Source: Palsa-504 sp963808615 (lineage in GTDB: Bacteria; Actinomycetota; Actinomycetes; Streptosporangiales; Streptosporangiaceae). Taken from it: 64,000 bases of DNA. Each line of letters begins with the position of its first letter. Positions within the stretch are counted from its first letter, which is position 1. Positions 50,572 to 59,641 of this stretch are shown here, one piece after another. The position numbers and the translations under genes are program-made. The notes below the pieces were generated by a model that was not told where the DNA came from, searched no databases, and saw only the letters and a program-made list of their open reading frames with translations. The DNA lies in NCBI GenBank assembly GCA_963808615.1, contig CAWEGV010000012.1:868001-932000 (forward strand), in the 5' to 3' direction.

Positions 50572-51232
50572 CTAGACCGGGGCGTACCGGATGACCGCGT
50601 GCTGCCGGGCCCCGCGGAGCATGGCGTCGCGGTCGGCCACCGCCTCGGCCACTGCGTCGACGGGCAGCTCGCCGGTGGCCGCCACCAGAGCGCCGATCAG
50701 CGGGGCGGCGATGCCCAGCCCGACGGCCAGCCGCTCCACCGCGCCCTCGGTGGACATCCGGTCGAAGGCCAGCTCGGACAGGTCACGGACGAACATCCAC
50801 GGGCTGGCGCCGCGCTGCTCGGCCAGCGCGGTCGCGTCGACCACGACGAGCTTGCCCAGCTTGGCCAGCATGTGCTCGGGCAGGAACTTCAGCAGGTACG
50901 CCGGATCGCGTGCGGAGTTGACCACCAGGACGCCCTGGCCGTCGCGGGTGCCGCGGAAGAAGTTGACGGCCTTGATGATGGTTTCCTCGACCAGCACCAC
51001 CCAGTCCGGATGCGGGTTCTCGTAGATGAAGCGATCGAGGATCGGCTCGTCGGCGAACCGCGCGTACCTGCGGACCAGGCAGTTGGTCCGGTCCGGGTCG
51101 TCGACGTAGTCGCTGACGTTCTCCGCGTGGTAACCGAGCTTGCGGGCGACTGCCGCGATGCAGGTGGAGACGTCGCGCGCCTCCTTGGTCCATGATGATC
51201 CCACGGGACCAGACCGTGAGCTCGTGGTACAC
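50572..51232 (-). pseudogene. 2-oxoacid:acceptor oxidoreductase, gamma subunit, two-base frameshift
   Basis: GTG 51232 reads YHELTVWSRGIIMDQGG, the usual gamma-subunit start. At about 51178 a GC dinucleotide seems lost from a CG run; the next frame continues ARDVSTCIAAVARKLGYHAE and the rest of the subunit (VSDYVDDPDRTNCLV, VVVDATALAEQRG, LIGALVAATGELPVDA). A shorter protein starting at 51204 could be made but would lack the first strand. First gene of the oxidoreductase operon, with TATACA about 40 bases upstream as possible -10. Confidence 0.75.
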
Positions 51233-51592
51233 CGGGGAGGCTCGCTTCCTGGACTGTATACCGTCGGCAGGATACCGTCATGCTACGCCGAGGCCATGGT
51301 GCGTCCTAGGGCCGGAAGTCCCTTGTGGCAGCCAGTCCCGCCGCGGTAAGAGGGCGTATTCGCGCATTCTCAGCAAATGAGACATTTGGGCACGACTTGC
51401 CGTAAACGACGGAATGCGCCATGGGGACGGCCGTTGAGCAGTACCGTAAGAGATCATCTTGAGACCTCTGCCGCTGAAGTGTTCAAGTAGGTAGCAGAGT
51501 GTCTGATTTATCGCGATGATGCTGAACGAAGCACGAAACGAGCACTGTGATCATTGACCTGCTGTGTGACAGACAGGGGAGTGACCCGGTAT
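51233..51592. other. Divergent intergenic region
   Basis: Holds the promoter of the oxidoreductase operon (TATACA on the minus strand near 51258, with a directly repeated ATACCGTC at 51258 and 51272) and, to the right, the promoter of the surface-protein gene. No gene seen. Confidence 0.4.
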
Positions 51593-53737
51593 ATGAAGAG
51601 CGGTTCGCCGACTCCCGATGGCGGTGGATGGCCATCAGCGCAGCGTCCCTACTGGGATGAGGCCACGAGCGGACCAGGTCCTTACGGACCAGGGCCTTAC
51701 GGGCCGGGGCGGCGCGGCGACCCGCAGGACGGCCGCGGCGGGCAGCAAGAGACGTCGTTCGGCCCCGAGATCTCCTGGCCCAATGGTTTTCGCCGGATGG
51801 ACCCCGAGTCCCAGCGGCTGCTTGATGCAGGCTACGGGCCTGCGGGCTACGGCTCGCCAGGTTACGCCTCGGAAGGCTACGGCTACCCGGGCTCCGGGCG
51901 GGGAGCGTACGACGGCGCCGATCCCGGCTACGGCGGCACGCCAGGCTACGGCTACCAGCAGCCGGCCATGGATGACTACGGCTACGGGGATCCGGGCTAT
52001 TCCGATCCTTCCTACGACGGGCCGCGGAGCGGCTACGGCGGTTCCGCGCTGCCGGGCGGTAACCGGGGCGGCCGGGCCCCGGCATCACCTGATGGGGCCG
52101 GTTACGGCAGGCCGTCCGGGCGTCACGTCCCGGGGTTCCGCGAATCTTCCCGTTCCGAGTTCGGCTACCCGCAGGGGCATCCGGCGCGGCCGGCCGACGC
52201 TCGAGGGGGTTACCCGCTGGGCGGCGATCAGCAGGGCTATCCGCGGGGCGGCGCTGACGAGATCTACCCGCTAACCGGCGCCCAGGAGGCGCTGTACGCG
52301 ACCGGCCCGCAGCCGCGCGCGGATGCCTGGGCCGTCAAGGATGCCGGCTCCCCGCAGGCCGCCGACGATGTCTATGCCCACTTTTACAGTCACCGCGGCC
52401 CGGACGATCAGCGGGCCGGCGGTTCATACCTGGACAGCCCGGCTGCGTCCGATCCGCGCCTGGAAGGCATGCGGTACGACGAGCTCCGCTATGAGGACCC
52501 TCCGTTCGGCGAGTCCGGGTACGACGAGCCGCTGGACGATGACTCCTGGTACGAGGAGCTGCGCCGCAGCGGGCCCGCGTACCCGCAGCAGTCCGGCGGT
52601 CCGTCGGGTATGGATCAGGGTCCGGCCAGTTATCAGCGTCACGCCGACCCGCGCCCATCAGGTTACGGCCAGCAACCCGGCTTCCCGCAGCCGCCCGCGG
52701 CCGAGCGGACGTCCGGCTACGGCCAGCCTTCCCGGGGCCGCGGCGGCCTGGGCCCGCAGATGAGCACCGGGCGCGACGCCCGTCCGTCGGGTCCCGCGGG
52801 TCCCCAGGATCTCGCGCTCTCCGGGGCCAGCTACCTCGGTGCCCCGGCCGCTGGTGTAGGAGTGCTGACCCCGCCCGGCATCAGCCGGCTCGACCTTCCC
52901 GCGGATGACCGGCCGGTGGCTGGCGCGGGCGCGGGCCAGCTTCTGGCCCCGCAGGTCCGGCCGGGCCACGGCCTGGACGGACCGGGGACTACGTCATCCT
53001 GGCCCACTCGGCCCCAGGTCGATGAGCCGGAATCCTTCGAGGATTTCTGGCGCGAAGATGATGACGACGCCTACCGGGGCCTGTTCCCTGACGAGGCCGA
53101 TGGCGGTGACTCGGGCGGCAAGGCGGCTCGCACCGCCAGCCGCGGTGCCGGACGCCGTCGCGGGCGCAGCCGGGATCACCGTCTGTGGCTCGCGCTTATC
53201 GGCGTGGTGCTGGTGGCCGCGGCGGCGATCGCCATGATCCTCAGGTTCGAGTTCCCGTCGCACAGCGGCCCCACGCACATCCTGGTCACCCCGGCCAATA
53301 TCGGGAGCTATGAACGCACGGTGGACCTGGAGAAGCAGACCCACCTGGCCGAACTGCGCAACGAGGTCATCACGATGAGCTCCGGCCAGGCCAGTGGCGT
53401 GGTGTCGGCGGTGTACGAATCCGGTAATCCCGCCGCGGGCAGCGTCACGCAGATCATCATGTTCATCGGCGGCCATCTGGCGAACGCCGCGCCGGCCACC
53501 TCGATCACGGCCTTTACCGAGAAGTTCGCCGGCGCCATGGTCGTCCCCGCGGGTTCCCTGGGCGGCCAGGCGGCATGCGTCGAGAACGGAGGCAAGACCT
53601 CCGACCCGGTGTCGATGTGCGTTTGGTTCGACAACGACAGCTTCGGCGAGATCGTCTCGCCCACGATGTCGGCCTCGATGCTGGCCAGCGCGATGCAGAC
53701 GATCCGCCCGTCGGTTGAGCAGGTGGCCAACAAGTAG
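51593..53737 (+). CDS. Gly/Tyr/Pro-rich single-span membrane protein
   Basis: A 714-residue protein. Residues 1 to about 520 are low complexity, cytosolic and rich in GYG, YGDPGYS, GPGPYGPG and SGYGQ repeats, probably disordered. One membrane helix (LWLALIGVVLVAAAAIAMIL, about 540-560) follows a basic RRRGRSRDHR stop. The last 160 residues form an extracellular domain with two cysteines (QAACVENGG, VSMCVWFDND). ATG 51593 is preferred, with GGGGAG upstream. Topology resembles actinobacterial envelope proteins that condense or scaffold at the membrane; the function is unknown. Confidence 0.7.
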   Translation: MKSGSPTPDGGGWPSAQRPYWDEATSGPGPYGPGPYGPGRRGDPQDGRGGQQETSFGPEISWPNGFRRMDPESQRLLDAGYGPAGYGSPGYASEGYGYPGSGRGAYDGADPGYGGTPGYGYQQPAMDDYGYGDPGYSDPSYDGPRSGYGGSALPGGNRGGRAPASPDGAGYGRPSGRHVPGFRESSRSEFGYPQGHPARPADARGGYPLGGDQQGYPRGGADEIYPLTGAQEALYATGPQPRADAWAVKDAGSPQAADDVYAHFYSHRGPDDQRAGGSYLDSPAASDPRLEGMRYDELRYEDPPFGESGYDEPLDDDSWYEELRRSGPAYPQQSGGPSGMDQGPASYQRHADPRPSGYGQQPGFPQPPAAERTSGYGQPSRGRGGLGPQMSTGRDARPSGPAGPQDLALSGASYLGAPAAGVGVLTPPGISRLDLPADDRPVAGAGAGQLLAPQVRPGHGLDGPGTTSSWPTRPQVDEPESFEDFWREDDDDAYRGLFPDEADGGDSGGKAARTASRGAGRRRGRSRDHRLWLALIGVVLVAAAAIAMILRFEFPSHSGPTHILVTPANIGSYERTVDLEKQTHLAELRNEVITMSSGQASGVVSAVYESGNPAAGSVTQIIMFIGGHLANAAPATSITAFTEKFAGAMVVPAGSLGGQAACVENGGKTSDPVSMCVWFDNDSFGEIVSPTMSASMLASAMQTIRPSVEQVANK

Positions 53738-53783
53738 TGGCATGAGCCAACGGCCGACGAGAACGCGGTCAGGACGTTCGGCG

Positions 53784-55031
53784 CTAGCTGCCTGATCCGC
53801 CTGAGCCGGAGCGCTTGCGTAGCGACAGGCGCGTGACCGTGAGCATGATCGCCAGTCCGAGCGCGATCAGGCCCGCCACCTGAGCGGTAAGTACCTGCGT
53901 CCCGGACGAGACTGGACTGGCGTTGGCGATCGGGTCGGCATTCTGCCTGCCACCACCCTGCGGATGAGCCGCCTGGCTCGCGCCGGGCCCGGCGGACGGC
54001 GTGATCGCGGGGAACAGCCTGGCTGCGTTGCCCGCGCCGATGAGCAGACTCGCCTCGGCATTCAGGTTCGGGATCAGTCCGGGCGGCAGCGGGAAGGAGG
54101 ACACGCTGGGCGAGGCTGTGGCCGGCGGAGACGACTTGGCGGCGGCGGCCGAGGTGACAACCGTGGTACCGGCCGCGGCGGGAGGCGTCCACTTGGCCGT
54201 GCTGGTGATGCTGGCCGTGGCGGTCAGCTTCACCGACGTGACCGACGTCGCGCTCGATGCCACCGCGATCTGTGCGTTAAGGTTCACGGGCTTGGCCGTG
54301 GTGACCGAGGCGATCGTGCACGAGGCCGTTCCGTCACCTTTGGTGCAGCCGCTGGTGAACTCGGGCTTCTGGCTCGACGGCTGGGAGGTGAGCGCGACTG
54401 ACACGTTCGAGGCCGAGCCGTTCTTGGTCGAGACCTGCACCGTGTAGGTAGCCGTCTTGCCGCGCGTGATGCTCGACTGGGCGGCCTTGACGCTCACGCA
54501 CAGTTCCGCCGCGGCCGAGCTGGCCGTGGCGCTCGAACTGGTCCCGCTGCTCGGACTGGTGGCGGTGAGGGCGTCAAGAGATGCCGCGGTCGTGGTGGCG
54601 GAGGCCGAGGACGCCGACGCCGACCCGGTTCCCGTGGCCGAAGAAGCCGAGCCGCTCCCTGAGGCTGAGGAAGCCGAGCCGGTTCCCGTGGCTGAGGAAG
54701 CCGAGCCGGTCCCTGAGGACGAGCCAGTCTGTGCAGGTGATGCTGACGTCGCCGTCGAGGTCGCTGAAGATCCGCTGGCCGAAGTCGAAGGAGTGACGCT
54801 AGGCGAAGGCGTGGGCGAGGGAGTGGGTGACGGCGAGGGCGAGGGGGAGGGTGACGGCGACGGCGACGGCGACGCCGCGGTCGGCAGCGCCTGGCACACG
54901 GGGTTCGCGGCGGCTGCGGCCTGCCCCTGCGGCGTGAGCGGGGCCGCCTGCGCGCTGCCCAGCGCACCCAGGGTCAGAAAACCCCCGCTCAGTGCGGCGA
55001 TTGCCACTACTCGTACGTGCCCGAAGCGCAT
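53784..55031 (-). CDS. Secreted Ser/Pro-stalk surface protein with C-terminal anchor helix
   Basis: A 415-residue exported protein. Signal peptide 1-29 (IAALSGGFLTLGALGSAQA). Then an (SP)n/(TP)n run and Ser/Ala/Thr-rich stalk to about 175, an Ig-like domain with a Cys pair (CVSVKAAQSSITRGKTATYT ... SGCTKGDGTASCTIAS), another linker and a terminal helix (VAGLIALGLAIMLTVTRL) with RKRSGSGG tail. No LPxTG is visible before the helix (ASPVSSGTQV instead), so sortase anchoring is unproven. Convergent with the Gly/Tyr-rich gene. Confidence 0.78.
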   Translation of the reverse strand: MRFGHVRVVAIAALSGGFLTLGALGSAQAAPLTPQGQAAAAANPVCQALPTAASPSPSPSPSPSPSPSPTPSPTPSPSVTPSTSASGSSATSTATSASPAQTGSSSGTGSASSATGTGSASSASGSGSASSATGTGSASASSASATTTAASLDALTATSPSSGTSSSATASSAAAELCVSVKAAQSSITRGKTATYTVQVSTKNGSASNVSVALTSQPSSQKPEFTSGCTKGDGTASCTIASVTTAKPVNLNAQIAVASSATSVTSVKLTATASITSTAKWTPPAAAGTTVVTSAAAAKSSPPATASPSVSSFPLPPGLIPNLNAEASLLIGAGNAARLFPAITPSAGPGASQAAHPQGGGRQNADPIANASPVSSGTQVLTAQVAGLIALGLAIMLTVTRLSLRKRSGSGGSGS

Positions 55032-55295
55032 AAGGATCGCCTGTCTACGCCGATCGTCAGGGTTACCGTGTGCTGTTGGTCAGTTCGGAGGCGAGCGGGC
55101 GCCGGATGGGTATCTGTACTCATATCCGCTAACAGGTTACATACACATCACGCGTACTCCGGATCCCGCCCAGCCGGTCCTGCATGGGGCCCGCCGGGCG
55201 CGAGCCGGAGGCCTAGCCTCGTCGATGTGACGCTGCGCGGACCTGATCGGTTCCGTGATGTGCGGTCTTGTTTCGTCTCCTCGGACAGGCTGGGC
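55032..55295. other. Intergenic region before the sortase promoter copy
   Basis: Promoter side of the stalk-protein gene and upstream side of the sortase. AT-rich patch at 55115-55155. No gene recognised. Confidence 0.35.
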
Positions 55296-55438
55296 GCTGC
55301 GGACCGTAGCGCATGGGATGCAACTGATGATTCCGGTTGATACGGCCCGGGCCTATGTGCTCTGCTGTTCGCTATTCCAGACGACCCGGCGACGGGAAAC
55401 AGCATGGATGAGGACGGCCGAGGTGACCGGCTTCCGGT
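55296..55438 (+). repeat. Duplicated 5' module, copy 1 (upstream of sortase)
   Basis: Shares with 56626-56757 the run GCTGCGGACCGTAG, GGGATG-AACTG, TTGATACGG, then TATGTGCTCTGCTGTT and CCAGAC, followed by an ATG and a similar Asp/Gly/Arg coding start (GACGGCCG-GGTGA). TTGATA is a possible -35 element. Confidence 0.7.
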
Positions 55439-56560
55439 AACCACGCTTCCGGGGATGGCGCACCGGCGGGACAAAGAGCCGTAGTCACCGGCCGGCTGGA
55501 TGAATGGTGGGATCCGGCCTGGGATGCGGCCTGGTGGGATCCGGCCTGGAACGCGGACCGGCCGGCTGACGCCCCGGCACCGGTGGCGGCCACGGGCCAG
55601 CCCGGGGGAGCGGCGCTGGCGGCGGATTCCGCTGAACCCGGGATCCTCGCGACGCTGCCAGACGCGTCACCTGGTCACGTGGCCGGGCTTGCGACCGGGC
55701 TTGCGACCGCCGTACCGGCGGAGCCTGCGGTCGTTCCGCTGACGCCACCCACGGCCGCGGCGGCCCCGTCGTGGAGTCAGGTCCTGGCCACGACCATCAG
55801 CTTGTGGGTGTCGCGGCGTCGGCCGCAAGCCGGCATCACAGGAGTGCCCAGCGCGACGAGGGGATCGGCCGGGCCCGCGCCGGATGTGTCCGGGCGCCGT
55901 CCTCGCCTCGCGGCGTTGCGGCGTGCCGTGCCCGTGCGGCTGCTGGCGGCCTCGATGCTAGGTGCCGGGCTGCTGGCCGTTGGTGCCGGTACGGCCGGAC
56001 TTCTCGCGGCCAGCGGCTCGTCGGCCGCTTCGGTGCGCTGGGCCGCAAGGCCGTCGCCGCTCCCGGTGCCATCGGGCCGGACGGTGGCGCCGGACTTGCT
56101 GGCGACCGTCCAGCAAACCGCCCGGCCTGTCTGGCTGGCCGTTCCGGCCATCGGCGTGCGGACCCGGCTGGTCGATCTCGGCCTCAACCGGAACGGCACG
56201 CTCCAGGTGCCCGCCACTACCACGGTGGCGGGCTGGTTCACCGGCAGCCCGCGGCCCGGCGCCGCCGGGCCTGCGATCATCGCCGGGCATGTCGATTCCC
56301 GCACCGGGCCAGCCATCTTCTTCTGGCTGCGGACCCTGCGTCCTGGCCAGCGGATCTACGTGGGGCGCGCCGACGGAACGATGGCCGTGTTCACCGTCAC
56401 CAGTGTCCGGATGTATAGCAAGGACGAGTTCCCGACGGCTGCGGTGTATGGTCCGGTCCCGGACGCGGAACTGCGCCTGATCACGTGCGGCGGCATCTTC
56501 GACGGGTCCCTCGGCAGCTACCTCAGCGACGTCGTGGTCTTCGCCCGGCTGACGGGATGA
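55404..56560 (+). CDS. Class F sortase (N-terminus uncertain)
   Basis: Transpeptidase linking surface proteins to the wall. The sure part starts at GTG 55583: a 110-residue linker, membrane helix (LLAASMLGAGLLAVGAGTAG, about 120-140), then the sortase fold with IIAGHVDS (His236) and LITCGGIFD (Cys302). No obvious Arg lies in the ten residues after CGG, where many class F enzymes have one. Coding character extends upstream: an in-frame WWDPAWDAAWWDPAW repeat precedes 55583, and an ATG at 55404 opens a related frame (MDEDGRGDRLPV) that joins it if one base near 55481 is restored. Coordinates use that ATG. DUF4397 gene downstream is the usual partner. Confidence 0.8.
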
Positions 56561-56625
56561 TGCGCGGCGTCCGCCGTCGACCTGGCACGTTGTCATACGC
56601 CCATGCACCGGCATGCGCCCGTGCC

Positions 56626-56757
56626 GCTGCGGACCGTAGTGCTTGGGATGTAACTGGCGATTCGGCTTGATACGGGCTGGGCGTATGTGCTCTGCTGTTC
56701 CAGACAGCCACGGCAACGGGGCGGTATGGGCGACACCGACGGCCGTGGTGAGACGCC
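56626..56757 (+). repeat. Duplicated 5' module, copy 2 (between sortase and DUF4397 gene)
   Basis: Second copy of the module at 55296-55438, including an ATG at 56726 with GACACCGACGGCCGTGGTGA. The reading frame after it (GDTDGRGETPVG) decays into Arg-rich sequence, so this is probably the remnant of a duplicated sortase 5' end, or a promoter now used by the DUF4397 gene. Confidence 0.65.
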
Positions 56758-57124
56758 CGTGGGCACTTGTCCCGGGCGGCGAAGCACCGACAGAACCATC
56801 GGGCGCGGCAGCGTGCCAGTTCGCGGTTGGCGGAGGCGGGCGTGGAAAGCGGCGAGGGCGGTCGGCCAGCAGTGGCCGAGCCAGTCACATCCGCGCCTGT
56901 CCCGCAGACGGCGCCTGCGGCTACGGCGGCGCGGCGCCATCATGGCGACGTGTCCTGGTCTCGACCATCGGCCAGGCTGAACTTCCGCATCGAGTTCGTG
57001 GCGCCGGGCCCTCTGGGACTGCTGATAGGTGGTGCTTCAGGCTGAACCTCTCGCTGATTGCGACGCCACGGCTCCGGCGGTAGGCGCCTTGATTGGGGTG
57101 TCGACGTGATGAAGGGGACTGACC

Positions 57125-57985
57125 ATGAGGCTAGGTAGGCATGTCGCCCTGGTCGCCGCGATCGCGGCGCTGCTCGGAGCGGCTGCCTGCACCGTGGTGC
57201 CGGCAGCCGCCGCGGCGGCCGCCACAGTTGGCTGGGTGCGCTGCGCCAATCTGTCCCCCGGCACACCAGCCGTGGACATCTACCTGATTTCCTTCGGCAA
57301 TCCCGGGCATTCGATCGTGCTCAAGCACGCGGAATACAGCGAGGTATACAGCTACATGCCGGTCAGCACCGGCGAGTACACGTTGGTTATGCGCTCTGTC
57401 GGTGCTTCAGCGTCAAGCCCTCCCATCGTCTCGACGAGCTTCATGGTGAGTGCGGGCGCGAACTACACCGTGGCCAGCCTCGGGCACGCCAGCGGACGGC
57501 GGCTGGAGGTACTGAAGGACGAGATGGCCGCACCGGCAGGAAAGGCGCTCGTCCGGGTCATCCAGGCGTCGCTGAAGCAGGACATGGTCACGGTCACCTA
57601 TGGGAAGAGTGTCCTTGCTCAGCAACTGGCCTTCGGCGCGGTGACGCCGTACATGACAGTTCAACCTGGCTCGCAGAACGTGCAGTTCACCGCCACGGGC
57701 GCGCATACGGCCATGCCCGTCACCCTGACGGCCGGATCGGTCCACACCATCGTCGTGCTGGACGGCTCATCCGGGCTGCTGGTCGACAACCTGACCGACG
57801 CGGCAGGCAGCCCGGCCGCGCCGACCGGCGGTGCCGGAACGGGCCTGGGCGGCACAGCGCCGCGTGACACCGGACCCGACTCGGCCCCCTGGGCGGCCAC
57901 CCTGTCCGCCGGACTACTGCTCATAATGGCCGGACTCTTCGTCCTGCGCCGGTCACGCCACAGCGCTGCTGTCGTGGGCGAGTAG
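57125..57985 (+). CDS. DUF4397-domain surface protein
   Basis: A 286-residue exported protein. Signal peptide residues 1-32 (ALVAAIAALLGAAACTVVPA; a lipobox-like LGAAAC is present). Two tandem DUF4397 domains follow (VGWVRCANLSPGTPAVDIYL ... and ALVRVIQASLKQDMVTVTYG ...), then a Gly/Thr linker and a C-terminal helix (LSAGLLLIMAGLFVLRRSR). No LPxTG motif is visible. GAAGGGG ribosome site. DUF4397 proteins are typically encoded beside class F sortases and are candidate sortase clients. Confidence 0.85.
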   Translation: MRLGRHVALVAAIAALLGAAACTVVPAAAAAAATVGWVRCANLSPGTPAVDIYLISFGNPGHSIVLKHAEYSEVYSYMPVSTGEYTLVMRSVGASASSPPIVSTSFMVSAGANYTVASLGHASGRRLEVLKDEMAAPAGKALVRVIQASLKQDMVTVTYGKSVLAQQLAFGAVTPYMTVQPGSQNVQFTATGAHTAMPVTLTAGSVHTIVVLDGSSGLLVDNLTDAAGSPAAPTGGAGTGLGGTAPRDTGPDSAPWAATLSAGLLLIMAGLFVLRRSRHSAAVVGE

Positions 57986-58378
57986 GGACGAGATACCGTC
58001 CCTGGATAGGGTGGCCAGGCAGCCGTCGGGCAGGACCGGTCGCCGTTGAGTGACTGACGCTGGTGTTTGGTGGCGACCTAGGGCCAGGGGCTGTGCTGCC
58101 CTGGCCATGCTCACCGTGTTACCGGTAGACCCCTCTGACGCACCATGCGTCAGCCGCGACGGTGAGCCGGTGTCGGTGGCGGTAGTGCTCGCCATCAGCA
58201 CTGCCGTACACGCCCGGATCGCGGAGAGCAAGGTTCTGATGTCGGTGCCGTAATAGACCTCCAGCAGGCGGGCAGCCACCGTGGCCGTGGCGCTGGCCCG
58301 CTCGGCCCGGGTGAACGCCTCGACCTCGGCCGTGGGATAGGTGATGAAGGCCGCGGCCAGCGCCTTCAGCGTCTTCCG
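57953..58378 (-). pseudogene. C-terminal fragment of an unrecognised protein
   Basis: The frame lacks a start but has coding character: LKALAAAFITYPTAEVEAFT, RAERASATATVAARLLEVYY, GTDIRTLLSAIRACTAVLM. A TGA at 58379-58381 cuts it on the upstream side; sequence before that (GSDTELTED in another frame) may be the continuation. A GTG at 58279 could start a 108-residue product. Convergent with the DUF4397 gene, overlapping it by 33 bases. Confidence 0.4.
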
Positions 58379-58477
58379 TCAGCTCGGTGTCGCTGCCGGT
58401 GCCTGGCCTGGATCACCGTGCCTGGCCTGGATATGCTGCCCGGGTGATGAGGGTGCGCCGATGGTGGTGCGGCCGGG

Positions 58478-59641
58478 ATGGTGGCGGCCCGTGTCCGGCT
58501 GACTGGCCCGGCAGGTGCGAGCTTGCCTGCGGCGGATGAGGTACGCGCCCAGGCGCTGGAGGTGGCTGGAGGCTGGTCACCGCCCGGCGCGCCCCGGTCG
58601 TGGCGTCTGACCGCCGCGCTGTTCGAGGCGATCGCGGCTGATGACGAGCTTGTGGAGCACGTGGCCGCGCTCCCGGCTGACCGGCTGCCCGCGCTGCTGG
58701 CCAGCGCGGCCGTGGCCTTGTTGGTGCGGCGCGACCGGCCGGTCCCGCTGGCCGGCTACTTCCCCGTACCGGGCGGGTCCCAGCCGCGGTTCGATGATGG
58801 GTTCTTCCCGGCGTTCGGAGCGTTCTGCGCTGCGCGCCTGGATGACATCGTCGAGATCTGCCGCAGGCACACCTACCAGATGAATGAGGTGGCCCGGTGC
58901 ACCCAGATCGCCCTGGGCATCGCGGCGGCCAGCGGCGGATCCGCCGGCCCGGTGGCCCTGGTCGACCTGGGCACCGGAGCCGGGCTGGGGCTGCAACTGG
59001 ACCGCTATCGCTACCGGGTCGGGGCCGGCACGTACGGCCCGGCGGCGGGGTTGACCCTTGCCTGTGACGTGCGCGGCCCGGTCGTCCCGCCGTCGGCCAT
59101 GTTGCCGCCCATCACTGGGAGAGTCGGCATCGATGTCGATCCGGTCGACCTGGCCGACCCGGCGGCCCGGGCGTGGCTGGAAGCCTGCGCGCCGCCCGAG
59201 GCATCGGCCCTGTCCCGGCTGACGGCCGCGATAGACATCGCGCGGCGGCATCCGGAACCGGTCATCGCGGGCGACGTCATTGACGTGCTCCCCGGCGTGC
59301 TGGCCAGCATCCCCGGCGACCAGCGCATCATCGTGGTGGACGCCTACATGGCGGTATTCCTCCCGGAGGAACGGCGAGCTCGGCTGGCAGGCATCCTCGC
59401 CGAGGCGGGACGGACCCGGCCGGTGACCTGGCTGTCACTTGATCCGCTGGTCCCGCTGGGACCTTCGGGCCACGACAGCGTCCAGGGCCTGTCCCTTCCC
59501 CCGGCACTGATCAGTGACTACCAGCTCGGCGGCGTCTTCGCCGTGCTCGGAGCGCGCACCTTCGACGGGACTGGCGACCGCGGGCGCCTTCTGGCCTGCT
59601 CTCACCCGTCCGGCGGGTGGATCGAATGGCTCAGCCCGTGA
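58478..59641 (+). CDS. DUF2332 protein
   Basis: A 387-residue cytosolic protein matching the actinobacterial DUF2332 family: an N-terminal helical part (ALFEAIAADDELVEHVAALP), FDDGFFPAFGAFCAARLDDIVE, then LVDLGTGAGLGLQLDRYRY, which resembles a methyltransferase motif I, IGIDVDPVDL-type text (RVGIDVDPVDLADPAARAWL), and WLSLDPLVPLG near the end. The fold may be SAM-binding-like but activity is unknown. ATG 58478 chosen as first in frame. Confidence 0.82.
   Translation: MVAARVRLTGPAGASLPAADEVRAQALEVAGGWSPPGAPRSWRLTAALFEAIAADDELVEHVAALPADRLPALLASAAVALLVRRDRPVPLAGYFPVPGGSQPRFDDGFFPAFGAFCAARLDDIVEICRRHTYQMNEVARCTQIALGIAAASGGSAGPVALVDLGTGAGLGLQLDRYRYRVGAGTYGPAAGLTLACDVRGPVVPPSAMLPPITGRVGIDVDPVDLADPAARAWLEACAPPEASALSRLTAAIDIARRHPEPVIAGDVIDVLPGVLASIPGDQRIIVVDAYMAVFLPEERRARLAGILAEAGRTRPVTWLSLDPLVPLGPSGHDSVQGLSLPPALISDYQLGGVFAVLGARTFDGTGDRGRLLACSHPSGGWIEWLSP

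Noticed and set aside
54457..55230. 257-residue plus-strand frame rich in Glu/Ala/Pro
   Set aside because: It is the antisense of the Ser/Pro stalk; the repeat on the other strand produces the EAEEAEPVP pattern.
56643..57083. 146-residue plus-strand frame between sortase and DUF4397 genes
   Set aside because: It begins inside a duplicated 5' module and decays into low-information Gly/Arg/Ala sequence.
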